Shown: positions 1-11,976, counted from the first letter of the stretch. The stretch: DNA of 64,000 nt from Plotosus lineatus (GCA_024760905.1 CM045745.1:2361501-2425500); one strand, 5' to 3'. Notes: generated from the sequence alone by a model not told the origin. Made by a program: numbers and translations.

Positions 1-905
1 TGCCGGCGGGGAGGGGGGGTCTTTTCTAGAGGTGTATGTTTAAAGTAGCATGACTTTTTGTGGCCAGTCTGGTTTTGAGCTCTTCATGCAAACCTGACTT
101 CCTGTCTGAGATTATAATCAGAATCCGTATTTCTCTCAGAACTATTTTTCTTATTTTATACAAAATCCCCTTTTTCTTCCTGTTGCTTAAGATTAAAATA
201 AGTGGCTTGTTTAATGGTGTGCCTTATGATAACAGATAGCAAATGGCTGCCGTGGGACTGGACATAATCACCTCAAACATGCCACTAAACTAAAGTCTAG
301 AACAATGTCTCCTCTGTCACTTGAAACATGTAATGGTAGTGGTGAAATCAAATGTGTCAGCGCAGAGCCTCACGTGACGTCAACACTTATTCTTTCTGCT
401 AATAAAACCGTCTTTCTTTTCTTTTTTCTTCCTAAAGACTGGAAATTACTTTTTGTTGAGACCATAATCGCATATGGAAGCGATTGGAGCTGAAAGCAGT
501 TCACACATGGCCTAATAACCTTGCCAGTGTATAAGCAAGAGCTTATTGCCTTTGCCTGAGCTCACGAGAGGATGCATTCATGCTCTTCTTCTCCCTGGAT
601 TTCTTTCTTAGTTGATGTCATAAGGGCTGTTGAAGTTAGTGAGGACATATTTTTTCCGTAACCAGCTCTGCAGTGGTCTTTTCCTCCGGAAGTGTTTTGT
701 TCGTGATGACATCCAGTTCACTAGAGTTTCTTTTCTGGTGTTAATACAGTTGCACCTCTTTACTATACACTGTATCGTTTACCAAATCGCAGCTTCTCGT
801 TAATGTGGACAAAAAATGTCTTGGTTTCTTTTTGTGGCTTGTGTGATCTTAGACCTGGAACCAAGAGTCCGTTCCAAGTTAAGTAACATGTTTCTCATTC
901 TCTAA
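1..905. other. No recognisable gene
   Basis: I see no exon, RNA gene or repeat I recognise here. The only open frame (305-493, 62 codons) has no family signature and ordinary AT-rich non-coding composition. Probably intron or flank upstream of colec12. Confidence 0.5.
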
Positions 906-909
906 AATT

Positions 910-1513
910 TCTTTACTTTTAACTACTTAGGCTCAACAATCCAGATCAATGGAGAGTGTGGAAAAGAGGTGAAGAAGTGTATGCAGGCTGGTTGGAATGG
1001 TTGGAGAAAAGTGTCCGGTGTGATGTGTGATAGGAAGGTATCGGCAAAAATGAAAGTAAAAGTGTGCAAGATGGTGATGTGTCCAGTGATGTTGTATGGG
1101 TTAGAAACAGTGGCCCTGAGGAAAAGACAGGAGGCAGAGCTGGAGGTAGCAGAGATGAAAATGTTGAGGTTCTCATTGGGAGTAACGAGGATGGATAGGA
1201 TCAGGAATAGGGACAGCACATGTAAGATGTTTTGGAGACAAAGTCAGAGAGGCTCGATTGAGACGATTTGGACATGTACAGAGGAGGGATAGTGAGTATA
1301 TTGGTAGTAGGATGTTGAGGTTGGAACTACCAGGCAGAAGGCCTAGAGGAAGACCAAAGAGAAGATTTATGGATTTGGTGAAGGAGGACATGAAGGTAGT
1401 TGGTGTAAGAGAAGAAGATGCAGAGGATAGGGTGAGATGGAGGCAGATGATTTGCTGTGGCAACCCCTGAAGGGAAGAGCTGAAAGGAAAGAAGAAGAAA
1501 ATGTCTTTACTTT
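910..1513 (+). mobile_element. RTE-type LINE fragment (copy E), 5' truncated
   Basis: About 590 bp of the 3' part of the RTE-type LINE that recurs in this window. It begins at the motif just after the reverse transcriptase (KYLGSTI-like region) and keeps the C-terminal block (LYGLETVALRKRQEAELEV, then a frameshifted RRFGHVQRRDSEYIGSRM) and the 3' UTR ending GACCCCTGAAGGGAA-like plus a GAA-rich tail. A short direct repeat TCTTTACTTT flanks it (910-919 and 1504-1513) and looks like a target-site duplication. At least one frameshift (about 1225) means it cannot encode a product. Confidence 0.85.
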
Positions 1514-1969
1514 GATATTACTTTGAGAGGAAGTCCATCCCAGCATGGCACCATAGAGAAGCACTCTCTGCGTCCCAGGTGTAACTTAGATTGACATGTT
1601 AGACGTTTATTCTTCAGACCTTGGCATGTTTGTATATCAAATGTTCTCATGCATTCTTTTAGTCATGCTATGTTCAATGAGCTCCAGATGCTCTCTGATT
1701 TCTGGCCTATTTATAGAGTAATGAACCTGTTTGAATTTTTGTTGTTGTTGTTAAAAAGCAGTGATTGAAAATCAGATTTCAAAAGAGTGCATAGGATTAC
1801 TGATACACTGAACAGCATTGGTGTGGTAATTTGTTTCTGTGGTTAGGTCCCCTTAGCATGAATATTGATGGGTAGATGGAATGCTATTGGTCATAGAAGT
1901 TCTCAGTGGTAAACAGTAAACAGGGTTGTGTAACCAGAATGATCTGACTGACAAAAACCTTAGAAATGT

Positions 1970-1970
<1 letters not shown>
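1514..1970. other. No recognisable feature
   Basis: Sequence between a LINE fragment and a compound microsatellite. I see no gene or known repeat in it. Confidence 0.4.
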
Positions 1971-2013
<43 letters not shown>

Positions 2014-2039
2014 ATATACACACACACATATACACACAC

Positions 2040-2129
<90 letters not shown>
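1971..2129. repeat. Compound microsatellite (TATC)n(TA)n(CA)n
   Basis: Consecutive tracts of TATC, then TA, then CA, ending directly at the terminus of a Tigger-like element. Open frames across it (YIYIYI, THTHTH) are artefacts. Confidence 0.95.
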
Positions 2130-2134
<5 letters not shown>

Positions 2135-2410
2135 GGCCCTCCTTATTCACAGGGGTTGGGTTCCGGCCCATCCCACGAATGAAGATAGTAAAACCCCATG
2201 TATCATATTTACTGGAAGTAAAATACTATGTATGTATTACATGCACTAAAATATGCTTCTTAAACATATTCTATAGACAGTCTTACGCATTTTACGCAAT
2301 TACAGTATTAATGTAATAAAATGTAGTAATGATTAAGAAAAAATTAATTTTTTACTGTGATATTTATTGATAATAAAATATAAACATTAAACAGCATATT
2401 TATATATATC

Positions 2411-2630
2411 TTCTTCTTTTCCTTTTGGCTGTTCCCTTCAGGGGTCGCCACAGTGAATCATCTGCCTCCATCTCACCCTATCCTCTGCATCTTTCTCTCT
2501 TACACCAACTACCTTCATGTCCTCCTTCACCACATCCATGAATCGTCTCTTTGGTCTTCCTCTGGGCCTTCTGCCTGGTAGTTCCAAACAACAAAGTTCA
2601 AAAAGTACATGCCCAAACCATTTCAATCTA
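2411..2630 (-). mobile_element. RTE-type LINE 3' fragment (copy G)
   Basis: Minus-strand 3' end of the RTE LINE: the inverse of GACCCCTGAAGGGAACAGCC near 2440, and upstream coding for LPGRRPRGRPKRRFMDVVKED. A deletion joins this to the GHVQ region. Flanked by two diverged copies of an AT-rich segment of about 75-80 bp (2323-2402 and 2631-2702), longer than a usual LINE target-site duplication. Confidence 0.8.
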
Positions 2631-2700
2631 GTAATAATTAAGAAAAACTTTTTAATTTTGTACTGTGATATTTATTAATAAAATATATAAACATTCTCCA

Positions 2701-2815
<115 letters not shown>

Positions 2816-2817
2816 TA

Positions 2818-3252
2818 CAGTGGTACCTCACCTTACGAAAGTCCCAACAAACAAAAAATCTAGGTTACAAAACACATTTACCTAAAATTTCCGTCTCTGG
2901 ATATAAAACAAATTCACATTACGGCAGCGCCATCTCAAAAATTCAAACAATGCGCGAGTTGCTCTCCCATTGGTTTTCTCCCAACATCCCGCCCCGCTGG
3001 CGTCCCATTGGCTAGCTCCCAAAATCCCGCCCCACTGGCCTCCCATTGGTTAGGAGGAATGACGCAGCTCCCTGCCATTGGCTACTATGGAGCTGCATCT
3101 CCATACCTATGATGCTTTTCATGTAAAGGACAAAGTTACTGTTGTTTTGCAAGTTTTTCGAGTCTGCTCATTGCAACTTTATATGTTTTTCTCAGACTTT
3201 TAACCTTGCATAAACATTTGTAAGATTATAACTCTGCTAAAAAGACATGGTC

Positions 3253-3340
<88 letters not shown>

Positions 3341-3612
3341 TATTCCCGGTACGATTGAAAAGAAGAAGTGGGCAAGTGGCATGCAGTTGAGTGATATCGC
3401 AAAGGAATATGGCCAAACCCGTCTACCATCAGTATGATACTGAAGCAGAAGGAGGCCTTAAAAGGTATACTTTTAAAAATTTTAAAGGGTTTAGGGGGTG
3501 GTATTGGGAGCCTTGGAATGAATCACGCGTTCAAAATGCGGTTCAACTTACAAAAAGTCCAGGTTACGAAAGCACTTTCAAGAACGAATTAATTTCATAT
3601 GGTGAGGTACCA

Positions 3613-3614
<2 letters not shown>
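2818..3614 (+). mobile_element. Non-autonomous Tigger-like element with HTH relic
   Basis: Termini CAGTGGTACCTCACCTTACG (left) and the inverse ATGGTGAGGTACCACC (right) define terminal inverted repeats. The interior carries direct copies of 'cggttacgaa'-type sequence and CCAAT-like motifs shared with the other Tigger-like elements here. Near 3358-3420 a degraded frame reads KKKWASGMQLSDIAKEYG, matching the N-terminal CENP-B/Psq-type helix-turn-helix of Tigger transposases seen more fully at 53860. A (CA)n tract (3252-3337) interrupts it. No catalytic domain, so it depended on a transposase from elsewhere. Confidence 0.75.
3252..3337. repeat. (CA)n microsatellite
   Basis: About 86 bp of uninterrupted CA repeats inside the Tigger-like element. 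Confidence 0.95.

Positions 3615-3674
<60 letters not shown>
3615..3674. repeat. (TA)n microsatellite
   Basis: About 60 bp of TA repeats between the Tigger-like terminus and the Penelope-like arm. Confidence 0.95.
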
Positions 3675-3677
<3 letters not shown>

Positions 3678-3790
3678 AAAGGACAGGACAAAGGCTTTCT
3701 ATTGAAACTCCATTTATCACTACAGATCTGTTTCGAGGGGTGGTGAAACCATCCCCTTTCTTCAGGTGATTACAGAAGAAGACATATAAG
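3675..3790 (-). mobile_element. Single Penelope-like pseudo-LTR arm
   Basis: About 115 bp matching one arm of the palindromes at 45506 and 51457 (ACAAAAGGACAGGACAAAGG start, TTCAGGTGATTACAGAAGA end). Unlike those loci, the second inverted arm is absent. Assignment to a Penelope-like retroelement rests on the hammerhead ribozyme motif it contains. No reverse transcriptase is nearby. Confidence 0.55.
3716..3770 (-). ncRNA. Hammerhead ribozyme-like motif, slightly degraded
   Basis: On the minus strand the order is stem I strand ATCAC, core CTGAAGA, stem II strand AAGGGG, loop segment ATGGTTTCACCA, stem II strand CCCCTC, core GAA, stem III ACAG-AT-CTGT, cleavage triplet GTA, stem I strand GTGAT. 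All invariant core positions are present. The outermost stem II pair (10.1-11.1), normally G-C, is A-C here, so activity is likely reduced compared with the copies at 45544 and 51498. Confidence 0.65.
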
Positions 3791-4235
3791 ACATACAGGT
3801 ACAACACATTCAAGATTCAAGATTTTTAATCGCCATTTGTGCTTTTATACACTTAGAAATTCTTGTGCAGTTGTTCAAAGAGTCAAGGTACAAATCAGAA
3901 AGGAAGGCTCAAATTAAAAAAAAAACATTAATGGTTAAAAATGCTTATCAGATGCCCACTAGAGGGGGGCATTGCATTATTTGTGAGGTGCTCCATCGAA
4001 TGTAGGCGCTTGTCGCAAGTAACGTATGGTGCTTGTGAGACAAAGCGCGTTTTATCCGGACTTCCGATCTTTCAAGTGAGCAAGTGAAGGTTGAGTACTA
4101 AATAAGTACATAAAGAACATAAAAGTGTGACGTAATGAGCTTTCAGCCAGACCGGGAATGCAGCGTGAGACGGCAGAGTGGATTTATTATTCAAAGAGGA
4201 AGTAATTAAGCAGCACGCTTTCACTGAGGTGAACT

Positions 4236-4466
4236 GGATTCAGCTCGAGCAGCTCAGCCACGCCCCTCAGCCGGAGCAGGCAGAGAACAGAGTTAGAGAA
4301 TACAGTACAAAGAAGCAGGGACATGATGTGAGTTAATCCTCTAGTGCAGAGGTGAGTGTGCTTGTGTTTATTGGGAGTAGATAAGAAGAGTGAATTCAGG
4401 TGTGAGCCACCAAGCAGCTGAGCCATGCCCCTCAGCTGGGGCCGGCAGGAAAACAGAGTTAGAGGC
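4236..4466. repeat. Diverged tandem duplication
   Basis: Two related segments of about 55 bp, at 4240-4294 and 4409-4463, both contain AGC-rich sequence followed by GCCCCTCAGC and ACAGAGTTAGAG. The period is about 169 bp. The rest of 3791-4638 holds no gene I recognise and is probably interior of the outer Tigger-like element. Confidence 0.6.
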
Positions 4467-4638
4467 ACAGCTACCAAAATCAAAGTTCCCCCAAAACACA
4501 GACCACAACAAAAAACATAAAACAACATGAAGTGTAATAAATTGGGTAAACAAAACAAGCACAGTACATAAATAAGCACAGTACATAAAATCACACACAC
4601 AAACATTCTAAATATTAACTTAGGTACTGCACTAGAAT

Positions 4639-5000
4639 TCTGTCTTCCTTTCGGCTTTTTCCCTTTTTACTCAGGAGTCGCCACAGCGAATCATCTGATT
4701 CGCACATTTGATTTGGCAGAGGTTTTTTTTTTTTACGTCGGATGCCCTTCCTGTCACAACCCTTTTTAGCAAGGGACAGAAACACGCTGACGACTTTACA
4801 GCCTACTCTTTACGAAGGTCAGCAATAGTTCTTTTACATGCCTCTCACCATAGACAGTACAGTGAGAGACATGGCCCGCCTTTGATAACCCAGTTAGCTG
4901 CACTGGGGGGGACAGTGACAACCTTGTGGAGAGTGGGACTCGAACCCCCAACCTTTGGATCAGCGATCCAGTGCCCTATACCACTAGACCACCACTGCCC
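4639..5000 (-). mobile_element. tRNA-headed SINE with RTE-derived tail
   Basis: The minus strand starts with a tRNA-like head that has an A box (TGGTCTAGTGG) and a B box (GGTTCGAGTCC), so RNA polymerase III would transcribe it. A body of about 120 bp follows, then a tail containing GGAAGGGCATCCGACGTAAA and GTGGCGACTCCTGAG, both resembling parts of the resident RTE LINE. A perfect 17-bp target-site duplication AGGTACTGCACTAGAAT flanks it (4622-4638 and 5001-5017), so this is a clean retrotransposition product. The D-arm resembles tRNA-Glu, but I am unsure of the parent tRNA. Confidence 0.88.
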
Positions 5001-5386
5001 AGGTACTGCACTAGAATAATAATTGAAAAAGACTTCAACACTACAGTGCTTTACAGCAGTTCGGATGATTATTCCTCTTCAGGCACTTCAGAGAAAACTG
5101 TCGGTTCTTAAGGAGAAAGTCTTATTTCTTCAGAAGAGACATGTAACGTCATTACCTTTTTCTGGCATTAGAGTGGCATCATAGAGCTTAACTGGTAATT
5201 AAAACACACTAAAAAAAGGCTCATTGACAACTTGTACGCGAATGAGGAAAAAGGGGCGCATACATCATCTCAACCAATCAGCAGGAAGGAGGACAGCCAT
5301 TGGCTGAATTGGAATCACGGGACAGTTGCTTGGCAATCCACGAATATGCTGGAACGTGAGTGCAAAACCACGAATAGCCAAAGGCC

Positions 5387-5387
<1 letters not shown>

Positions 5388-5480
<93 letters not shown>
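5388..5480. repeat. (TA)n microsatellite
   Basis: About 90 bp of TA repeats between the outer Tigger-like end and the Tc1 foldback. Confidence 0.95.
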
Positions 5481-5481
<1 letters not shown>

Positions 5482-5763
5482 CTAGTCCTTCTCAAAAAAT
5501 TAGCATATTGCGATAAAGTTCATTATTTTCTGTAATGTACTGATAAAAATTAAACTTTCATATATTTTAGATTCATTGCACCCCAACTGAAATATTTCAG
5601 GTCTTTTATTGTTTTAATACTGATGATTTTGGCATACAGCTCATGAAAACCCAAAGTTGGTGTGCAATGAATCTAAAATATATGAAAGTTTAATTTTTAT
5701 CAGTACATTACAGAAAATAATGAACTTTATCAAAATATGCTAATTTTTTTTAGAAGGACTAGT
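5482..5763. mobile_element. Tc1-like foldback element without transposase
   Basis: Begins ACTAGTCCTTCTCAAAAAAT and ends with the inverse (AGAAGGACTAGT). The two arms of about 140 bp are near-perfect inverted copies of the terminal repeat of the Tc1 elements at 16022, 46613, 55180 and 58285, joined with almost no internal sequence. An internally deleted, transposase-free derivative that full elements could mobilise. Confidence 0.9.
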
Positions 5764-5786
5764 GTGTATATATATATATATATATA

Positions 5787-6353
5787 CAGTCAGCCCCCTA
5801 CTTACGAAGACCCCTGGGTATGAAATCCCCGGGTTACGAAGATCATTTTCCGAAGTTTCCGACCCGGGGATACGAAAACAACCCCCTCTTATGAAAAGAA
5901 ATTCAAAATTCAAACGCGCCAATCAAAATTTCACACGATGCGGGAGTTGCTCTCTCATTGGCTCATTGGCTGTCTCTGAACATCCCGCCCCGCCGGCCTC
6001 CCATTGGCTAGGAGGGATGACGCAGAACCAGAAGGAAACCTTAAAGCAGAAATACAGTGAGGTCCTCTGATCTTTCAAACAGGTACTGTAATTCCGAGAG
6101 AGAGAGTGAGACAGAAGGAAACTTAACTCTTTAGTTTTTAGTTTAGTTTTTAAGTTGTTTAATTCAGTAAATGTTTAATAAATGTGGGTGCATTTGAGCT
6201 CATCTGGAATTCCAATCCCTCAAGGAATCAAGTTAAAGTTGAGTTTGGGCCTTCGATCTGTCAAGCAAGGAATGCGCTTTGAATTCCACGTCTTGTGGGT
6301 GTGGCCCACAGCGCGCGCACACTCGTGTGCGAGAGAGAGAGAGAGAGAGAGAG

Positions 6354-6411
<58 letters not shown>

Positions 6412-6715
6412 ATGTTAATAAAAATGTTTAATAATGGTTTAATTAATAAATATGTTAATTAAATGCTTTAATATGTTAATAAAATGTTTAAATGGTTTAA
6501 TAAATAATTTTCTTTTACTTTTAACGCAAATTTCATCCCAAATTGGTGCACTTTTATCATTTTTAAATGACTTATGGTACTTATCCAGTCCAAAGACAGG
6601 AGCCTTGGAACGAATTAGGTGTTTAACGTATAAAATGCTACCCCTACTTACGAAATCCCCACGGTACGAAAAAGGCTCTGGATCAGATTAATTTCGTAGG
6701 TAGGGGGGCCGACTG
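5787..6715 (+). mobile_element. Non-autonomous Tigger-like element
   Basis: Terminal inverted repeats CAGTCAGCCCCCTACTTACG (left) and GTAGGTAGGGGGGCCGACTG (right) next to TA-rich sequence. The interior includes the 'ggagttgctctctcattggct' block common to this family and a (GA)n(GT)n tract at about 6328-6411. The 3' half (6452-6700) matches the family sequence also at 13317-13500 and 54110-54250. No transposase domain is visible. Confidence 0.75.
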
Positions 6716-6766
6716 TATATATATATATATATATACTTTATATATAAAGTATACTTTATATATATA

Positions 6767-6797
<31 letters not shown>

Positions 6798-7412
6798 CAG
6801 TAAAACCTCCGCTGACGAACGCTTAAGCTCACGAACTTTTCGCCTCAAGAACATTAAATTCGCGAGCATATAGTCTCTGCTGACGAACTAGTTTTCAGCG
6901 GACGAACCAAACGACGCGGTCGAACAGCGCCACGGTGGCGGCCACGATAAGCTGACGCACGCTCACGGCGTTCCAGTTCGTCACCCCCTTTCTTTGAGTG
7001 CGGACGTGGTTTGTGTTTGATAGACATTTTGGACCATATTGAGTGTACTTTTGATATTATGGGACCGAAAAAGACTCTCCTTCCAAACAGTAAGTCCCTC
7101 CCTCCCTCCTCCTCCCACTCCATTCCATCAAGCCATCAACTACCATCACAAAGGTAAATAAAACGACTTTATTATACAGTACAGTTTATTTCTTTAATTA
7201 CAATACAATAGCACATTTATTATACATAAAATAAGGTATATTTGTGTAGTTTTAAGGCTTATTTAGTAGAAAATTATGTTTTATGGGGACCTGGGAACGG
7301 AATATTCTCATTTTAATGGTTTCTTATGGGAAATAAATGTTCGGAAGACGAACTTTTCGCCTTACACACACTTTCTGGGAACCAATTATGTTCGTGAGCT
7401 GAGGTATCACTG
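6798..7412. mobile_element. Non-autonomous Tigger-like element, second subfamily
   Basis: Left end CAGTAAAACCTCCGCTGACG, right end CGTGAGCTGAGGTATCACTG, with TA on both outer flanks. The sequence repeatedly uses 'gacgaac', a pattern common in Tigger/pogo termini. No coding domain is visible. Confidence 0.7.
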
Positions 7413-7849
7413 TATATATATATTTTTTTAAATGCCCATTTATATCTATAATCATGTAATGCTTACCTTCAGTGATCACAAAAAAAGGAAGATGAAGAAT
7501 AACACAGAGGAATTACAGAATGTAGCCAATATAATTAGCCAGACCCTGTGCTAATGCTCATGAAAACTAGTCATCGAAATCATTGCTGTTTCTAATAAAT
7601 GCTTAAGAAGAATAACAGAAAAGGAAGAATGTTCAGTTCCTTGTAAAACAGGCAATGATTATACAGTTTCTAAGAAACAAAATGCACATTCCTCCTGTTG
7701 TTATTAATTCTACATTCATATTAATCCCCCCTGCAGAATTGTTACACCTGTGGTGGCAAGATGGTGCTTATGGCTTCTATTATCCAATTCCAAATTTTCC
7801 TGGAACCTGTTGTTGATTATGAATGAATGAATGAATGAATGAATGTAGA
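7413..7849. other. No recognisable feature
   Basis: AT-rich sequence with a short (GAAT)n tract near 7820-7845. No gene or known repeat seen. Confidence 0.4.
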
Positions 7850-8115
7850 AAATCCTGTGGTGATGGTGTTTCTGTGTGTAATTTGCATATTGACCCTGTG
7901 CTTGTGTGAGTTTCCTCCCACAGTACAAAGAGATGCACATTAGGGTAACTGACTGCTCTGAATTACCACTAGGTGTGAATGTGAGTTGTGTAGGCCTGTA
8001 ATGGTCTGACAAGTTGTTCAGGGTGTACTCTGCCTTCAGTGTTGGTTGAGATAGGTTCCAGCTTCCCCGTGACCCTAACAGAACATTGGTTTTGAGATGA
8101 GTGAGTGAGTGAGTA
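7850..8115 (+). mobile_element. 5'-truncated SINE fragment with (GAGT)n tail
   Basis: Carries the fish SINE body motif GTTTCCTCCCACAGT followed by 'ttcagggtgtactctgcc' and an L2-like end, then GAGTGAGTGAGT. The tRNA head is missing or too diverged to see. Confidence 0.65.
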
Positions 8116-8204
8116 AGAGATAAGGCAGGCAGGCAGACAGATAAATTCATTCATGCATTCATCAGGGAAATTCATATTATAATAGGACAGAGAGTTTTCC
8201 ATGA

Positions 8205-8627
8205 TATGGTATGGTAGGCCTCCGTCAGTCCCGAAGGACTATGGCTGCGTTCTGGCTGGTACCCCAACTGGTGATACCCCCCAGTGCGCAGAGCCTGGGT
8301 AGGGAGTAATGAGGGACAGGCTGTTACCCAAGCAGCAAGTCCCCCCCTGTCTCGGCGCCACCAGAAGGATCCAATGGAAGGGCAAATGCCGATACGACTG
8401 GGTTCCAGTGCCGCTGCAGGAGAGAATCTACGGTCAATTTAGAACGGCCAATTAACCTACAGTGCACGTCTTTGGACTGCGGGAGGAAACCGGAGCACCC
8501 GGAGGAAACCCACACAAGCACGGGGAGAACATGCAAACTCCACACAGAAACGCCCAGGCCGGGAATCGAACCCGGGCCTTCTTGCTGTGAGGCGGACGTG
8601 CTAACCACTACGCCACCGTGCCGCCTT
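8205..8627 (-). mobile_element. Composite tRNA-derived SINE
   Basis: Minus strand: GGCGGCACGGTGGCGTAGTG head (A-box-like GTAGTGGTTAGCACG) and B-box-like GGTTCGATTCC, then the GGGTTTCCTCCGGGTGCTCC body, then about 240 bp of a distinct 3' region ('cttgctgcttgggtaacag', 'ccttcgggactgacggagg'). The head and body are those of a widespread fish SINE. I do not recognise the 3' region with certainty. The ORF on this strand has no function. Confidence 0.75.
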
Positions 8628-9055
8628 TCCATTATAAGTGTCACTGTTATTATTATAAATGAAATGCATGCATATTTAAAAGTCTAAGTACGCAATAGGG
8701 GATTGCACCAGGGAGTAAACATATAAACTGTCATGTGCTCTGGTGGGTAGAGAATGGTACAAATGCACAAACTCAGGAATAGGTAAACATCCAAGCAGAC
8801 AATGGGGATGGGACTAATGACTCGCAAAGAGACCATCTCTAGTGTGTCCTTATATATTGTTGCAATCAGTTCACTGCAGCACTGCCAGCAATGTCGTCCC
8901 CTGAAATCGTCATTCAAATGAAATGGCAGATAGACCTTGTTAATTGTCACTTGGCAAAGTGTCGTTATACAGCACTATGCACCCTGTGCTGGGAGATACA
9001 GTCTTTCTGCAATGTCCCCTTTTACTGTGTTGCGCTATTGTTTGTGCCACGGAAA

Positions 9056-9109
<54 letters not shown>

Positions 9110-9213
9110 TGTGTCCATGTCTGTGTTTTGTCTGTCTGTAGACCACAAGTGCGCGCTCGGTACTTATTACTTTTTGCGTGACCTTTACAATGTTCAATTA
9201 TTATTACTTGATA
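8628..9213. other. Non-coding sequence with (GT)n tract
   Basis: No gene recognised. A (GT)n microsatellite lies at 9059-9108 and accounts for the long CVCVCV and THTHTH open frames. Confidence 0.5.
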
Positions 9214-9649
9214 CAGTGGTTCCTTATGAGTGTCTCGAATAACGAATTTTCCATGATATGAGCTTTGATCCCACCAAAAATCTGCCCTATCCAATGAGCA
9301 AAATTTGGATTTCCTCTGCTGGGAAAATGGCTTTACCGGACCAATTAGCCTTGTATTCTTCCACTCCATGCTTTGAGAATGCCTGGGAGCACTTCTCAAT
9401 TATTTTCTGCGTCACCCCGCCCCCTATAGGAAGAAAAAGAAAATTCATGCCCCCCCCCATGCGACTATAAATAATGTTTACTGCACTTCATATCGTTTGC
9501 TCAAGGCTTTTTCCCGACACCATAGCGCGGCAATTAGAGTGCTACTGCCACCTACTGTAGAGGGTGCACAATTACACTTAATTCTAGTACAGTATGGCAA
9601 AAAAGCATGGGTCATACGCCCCCCAGGCATCATCACACCTTGCCCTCAC

Positions 9650-9753
9650 ACTGTGTGTGTGTGTGTGTGTGTGTGTGTATGCGCGCGTCTCATCTCTGTA
9701 CCATGTGTGTGTGTGTGTGTGTGGGGGGGGGGGGCGCATACCTCATCTCTGTA

Positions 9754-9791
<38 letters not shown>
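9650..9791. repeat. Interrupted (GT)n minisatellite-like tract
   Basis: Three GT blocks separated by short repeated 'ctcatctctgtacc' spacers (about 9688, 9740), so the unit of GT block plus spacer is itself duplicated. Confidence 0.8.
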
Positions 9792-9792
<1 letters not shown>

Positions 9793-9959
9793 AGGTCAAG
9801 GTTAAACACTCTGCTACAGTATGACAGTAGACTGTACTACCTGCATCTGTTTCCGCTGCCTTGTGGATACCTTCCAGTTGGGGAAAGGCTATGGGAGTTA
9901 ACCCAGACAGAAAATCCTGCAGAAGTATACTGCAGCTAGAGGAAAAGGCAGGGAGTAAA

Positions 9960-11976
9960 CCTGAAAAAATCCGGAGTGGGGCCCCTAAGGTGGTTGAATG
10001 GCATCTTTGTCACCTTCCGACAGCTCCTGCATCCTGATACGTCCTCCAGCCGTCTTGACCTTGTCTTGCCACTGGACCCGGCGTCTCAGGACGAGAGAGT
10101 GAGGCCGATCCAGCGCAAGTCTCCTTCACTTCAATCAAAGTTCAGCGCAAGTCACGGCATCATCATTTTCCAAGTCCTGTGGCGATATGGGAGCGGCGAC
10201 GTAGCAGGTGCGGTACACCGGAAGCTGTAGTCATGAACCTGCACACAGGCGGCTCAGGACATGTGGTCATTCTTCACTGGAGAACTGGAGTTCGGCAGCC
10301 TTCTGAGTGACCGAGCAGCCCTCTTTAGGATCGCTTTGCTCGCCTCCTTAGAATAAGGAACGGGCTAGAAAAGGTGCCCCAAACATAGTCTGTCTCACCT
10401 CACCCTGGTCAGTATACCGTGGCAGGCAGGGATCCCTTTTAGCGGTCAAAACACAAGAAAAAAGAAAACAAAGGTGCTCACCGTAGCAGCATGGAACGTA
10501 AGAACCCTGATTGATTACGTAAAAGCAGACAGACCAGAAAGACGGACTGCACTGGTGGCCAGAGAATTGGCTCGCTACAATGTTGACATCGCCGCTCTCA
10601 GTGAGACATGCCTTGCAGATGTAGGCCAGCTTACAGAAATTGGCGGTGGCTATACTTTCTTCTGGAGTGGTCGTAGCAGTGAAGTGAGGCGTGAGACAGG
10701 TGTTGGGTTCGCCATCAAATCCACCCTTGTGCAGAAACTAGCAAGCATCCCTGTGGGTCTCAATGACTGTCTGATGACAATGCAGCTCCCACTTGGAAAG
10801 AAAAGTGCAACCATCATCAGTGTCTATGCTCCAACCATGACGCATCCTGAAGAGGTCAGGGATGGGTTTTATGAGGAACTTGACTCTCTTATAGCCTCAG
10901 TAAGGTCCGAGAAGCTTATTATCCTTGGCCATTTTAACACTCGAGTCGGGGCCGACCATCACACCAGGCACAAGGTACTAGGAAAACATGGTATTGGAAA
11001 CTGCAACAGCAATGGTCACCTCCTCCTTAGATTGTGCACCTCTCATGATCTAGCCATCACTAACAACATGTTTCGCCTTCCAACCCGGAACAAAACATCT
11101 TGGATGCACCCTCATTCGAAGCATTGGCATCTGATTGATTATGTCATTGTCAGGGCAAGGGACAGAGAGGACTAACGTCCAAGGTAGTAACCAAGGCTAT
11201 GTGCGGTGCTGACTGCTGGACTGACCACCGCCTGATCATCTCAAAGATGAACCTTCAAACTCAGCCTAGGAGGAGACCACAGGGCCAGAAAGTCGCAAAG
11301 AAATTAAATGTCATGAAACTTAAAGACCCAAAAAAAAGGTGCATGACTTTCAGGAACACATACACAGCCAACTGGCAGACCTCCAGCCCAACCAATCATG
11401 TATCGAAGATCAGTGGGCAACCTTCAGGGATGCTACTTATTCTGCTGCCCTACAATGCTTAGGCCCAATCACCAGAAACCACCAGGACTGGTTCGATGAA
11501 AATGACCCTGCAATTCGGGAGCTCCTAGTCAAGAAGCACCGCCTTCTGTGGGCCCATCAGAATGACCCTACCAGCACGATAAAAAAAGCAGCATACACAA
11601 ACATCCGCAACACAGTACAAACAAAACTACGCCATATGCAAGACTCCTGGCTTCGTGCTAAGGCCGACGAGATCCAAAGCTTTGCTGACAGGCACGACAC
11701 GAAGAGGTTTTATGACGCCCTGAAGGCAGTTTATGGACCTCGGTCCTCTGCGTCATGCTCCGCTCATTAGTGCTGATGGTTCTACCCTTCTGACAGAAAA
11801 GAAGATGATCCTAGAGAGATGGGCAGAACACTTCAACAGCGTGCTTAACCAGCCAGCCCAAGTCAACAATGAAGCCATCGCCCGCCTCCCACAAGTGCCC
11901 ACAAATCAAGAGCTTGACGTTCCCCCTTCAGAAAAGGAAGTCAGCAAAGCTATAAGGCAGCTGTCCACTGTCTCTA

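Noticed and set aside
3252..3337. CRISPR-like or satellite array
   Set aside because: All short-period arrays here are simple di-, tri- or tetranucleotide microsatellites without spacers.
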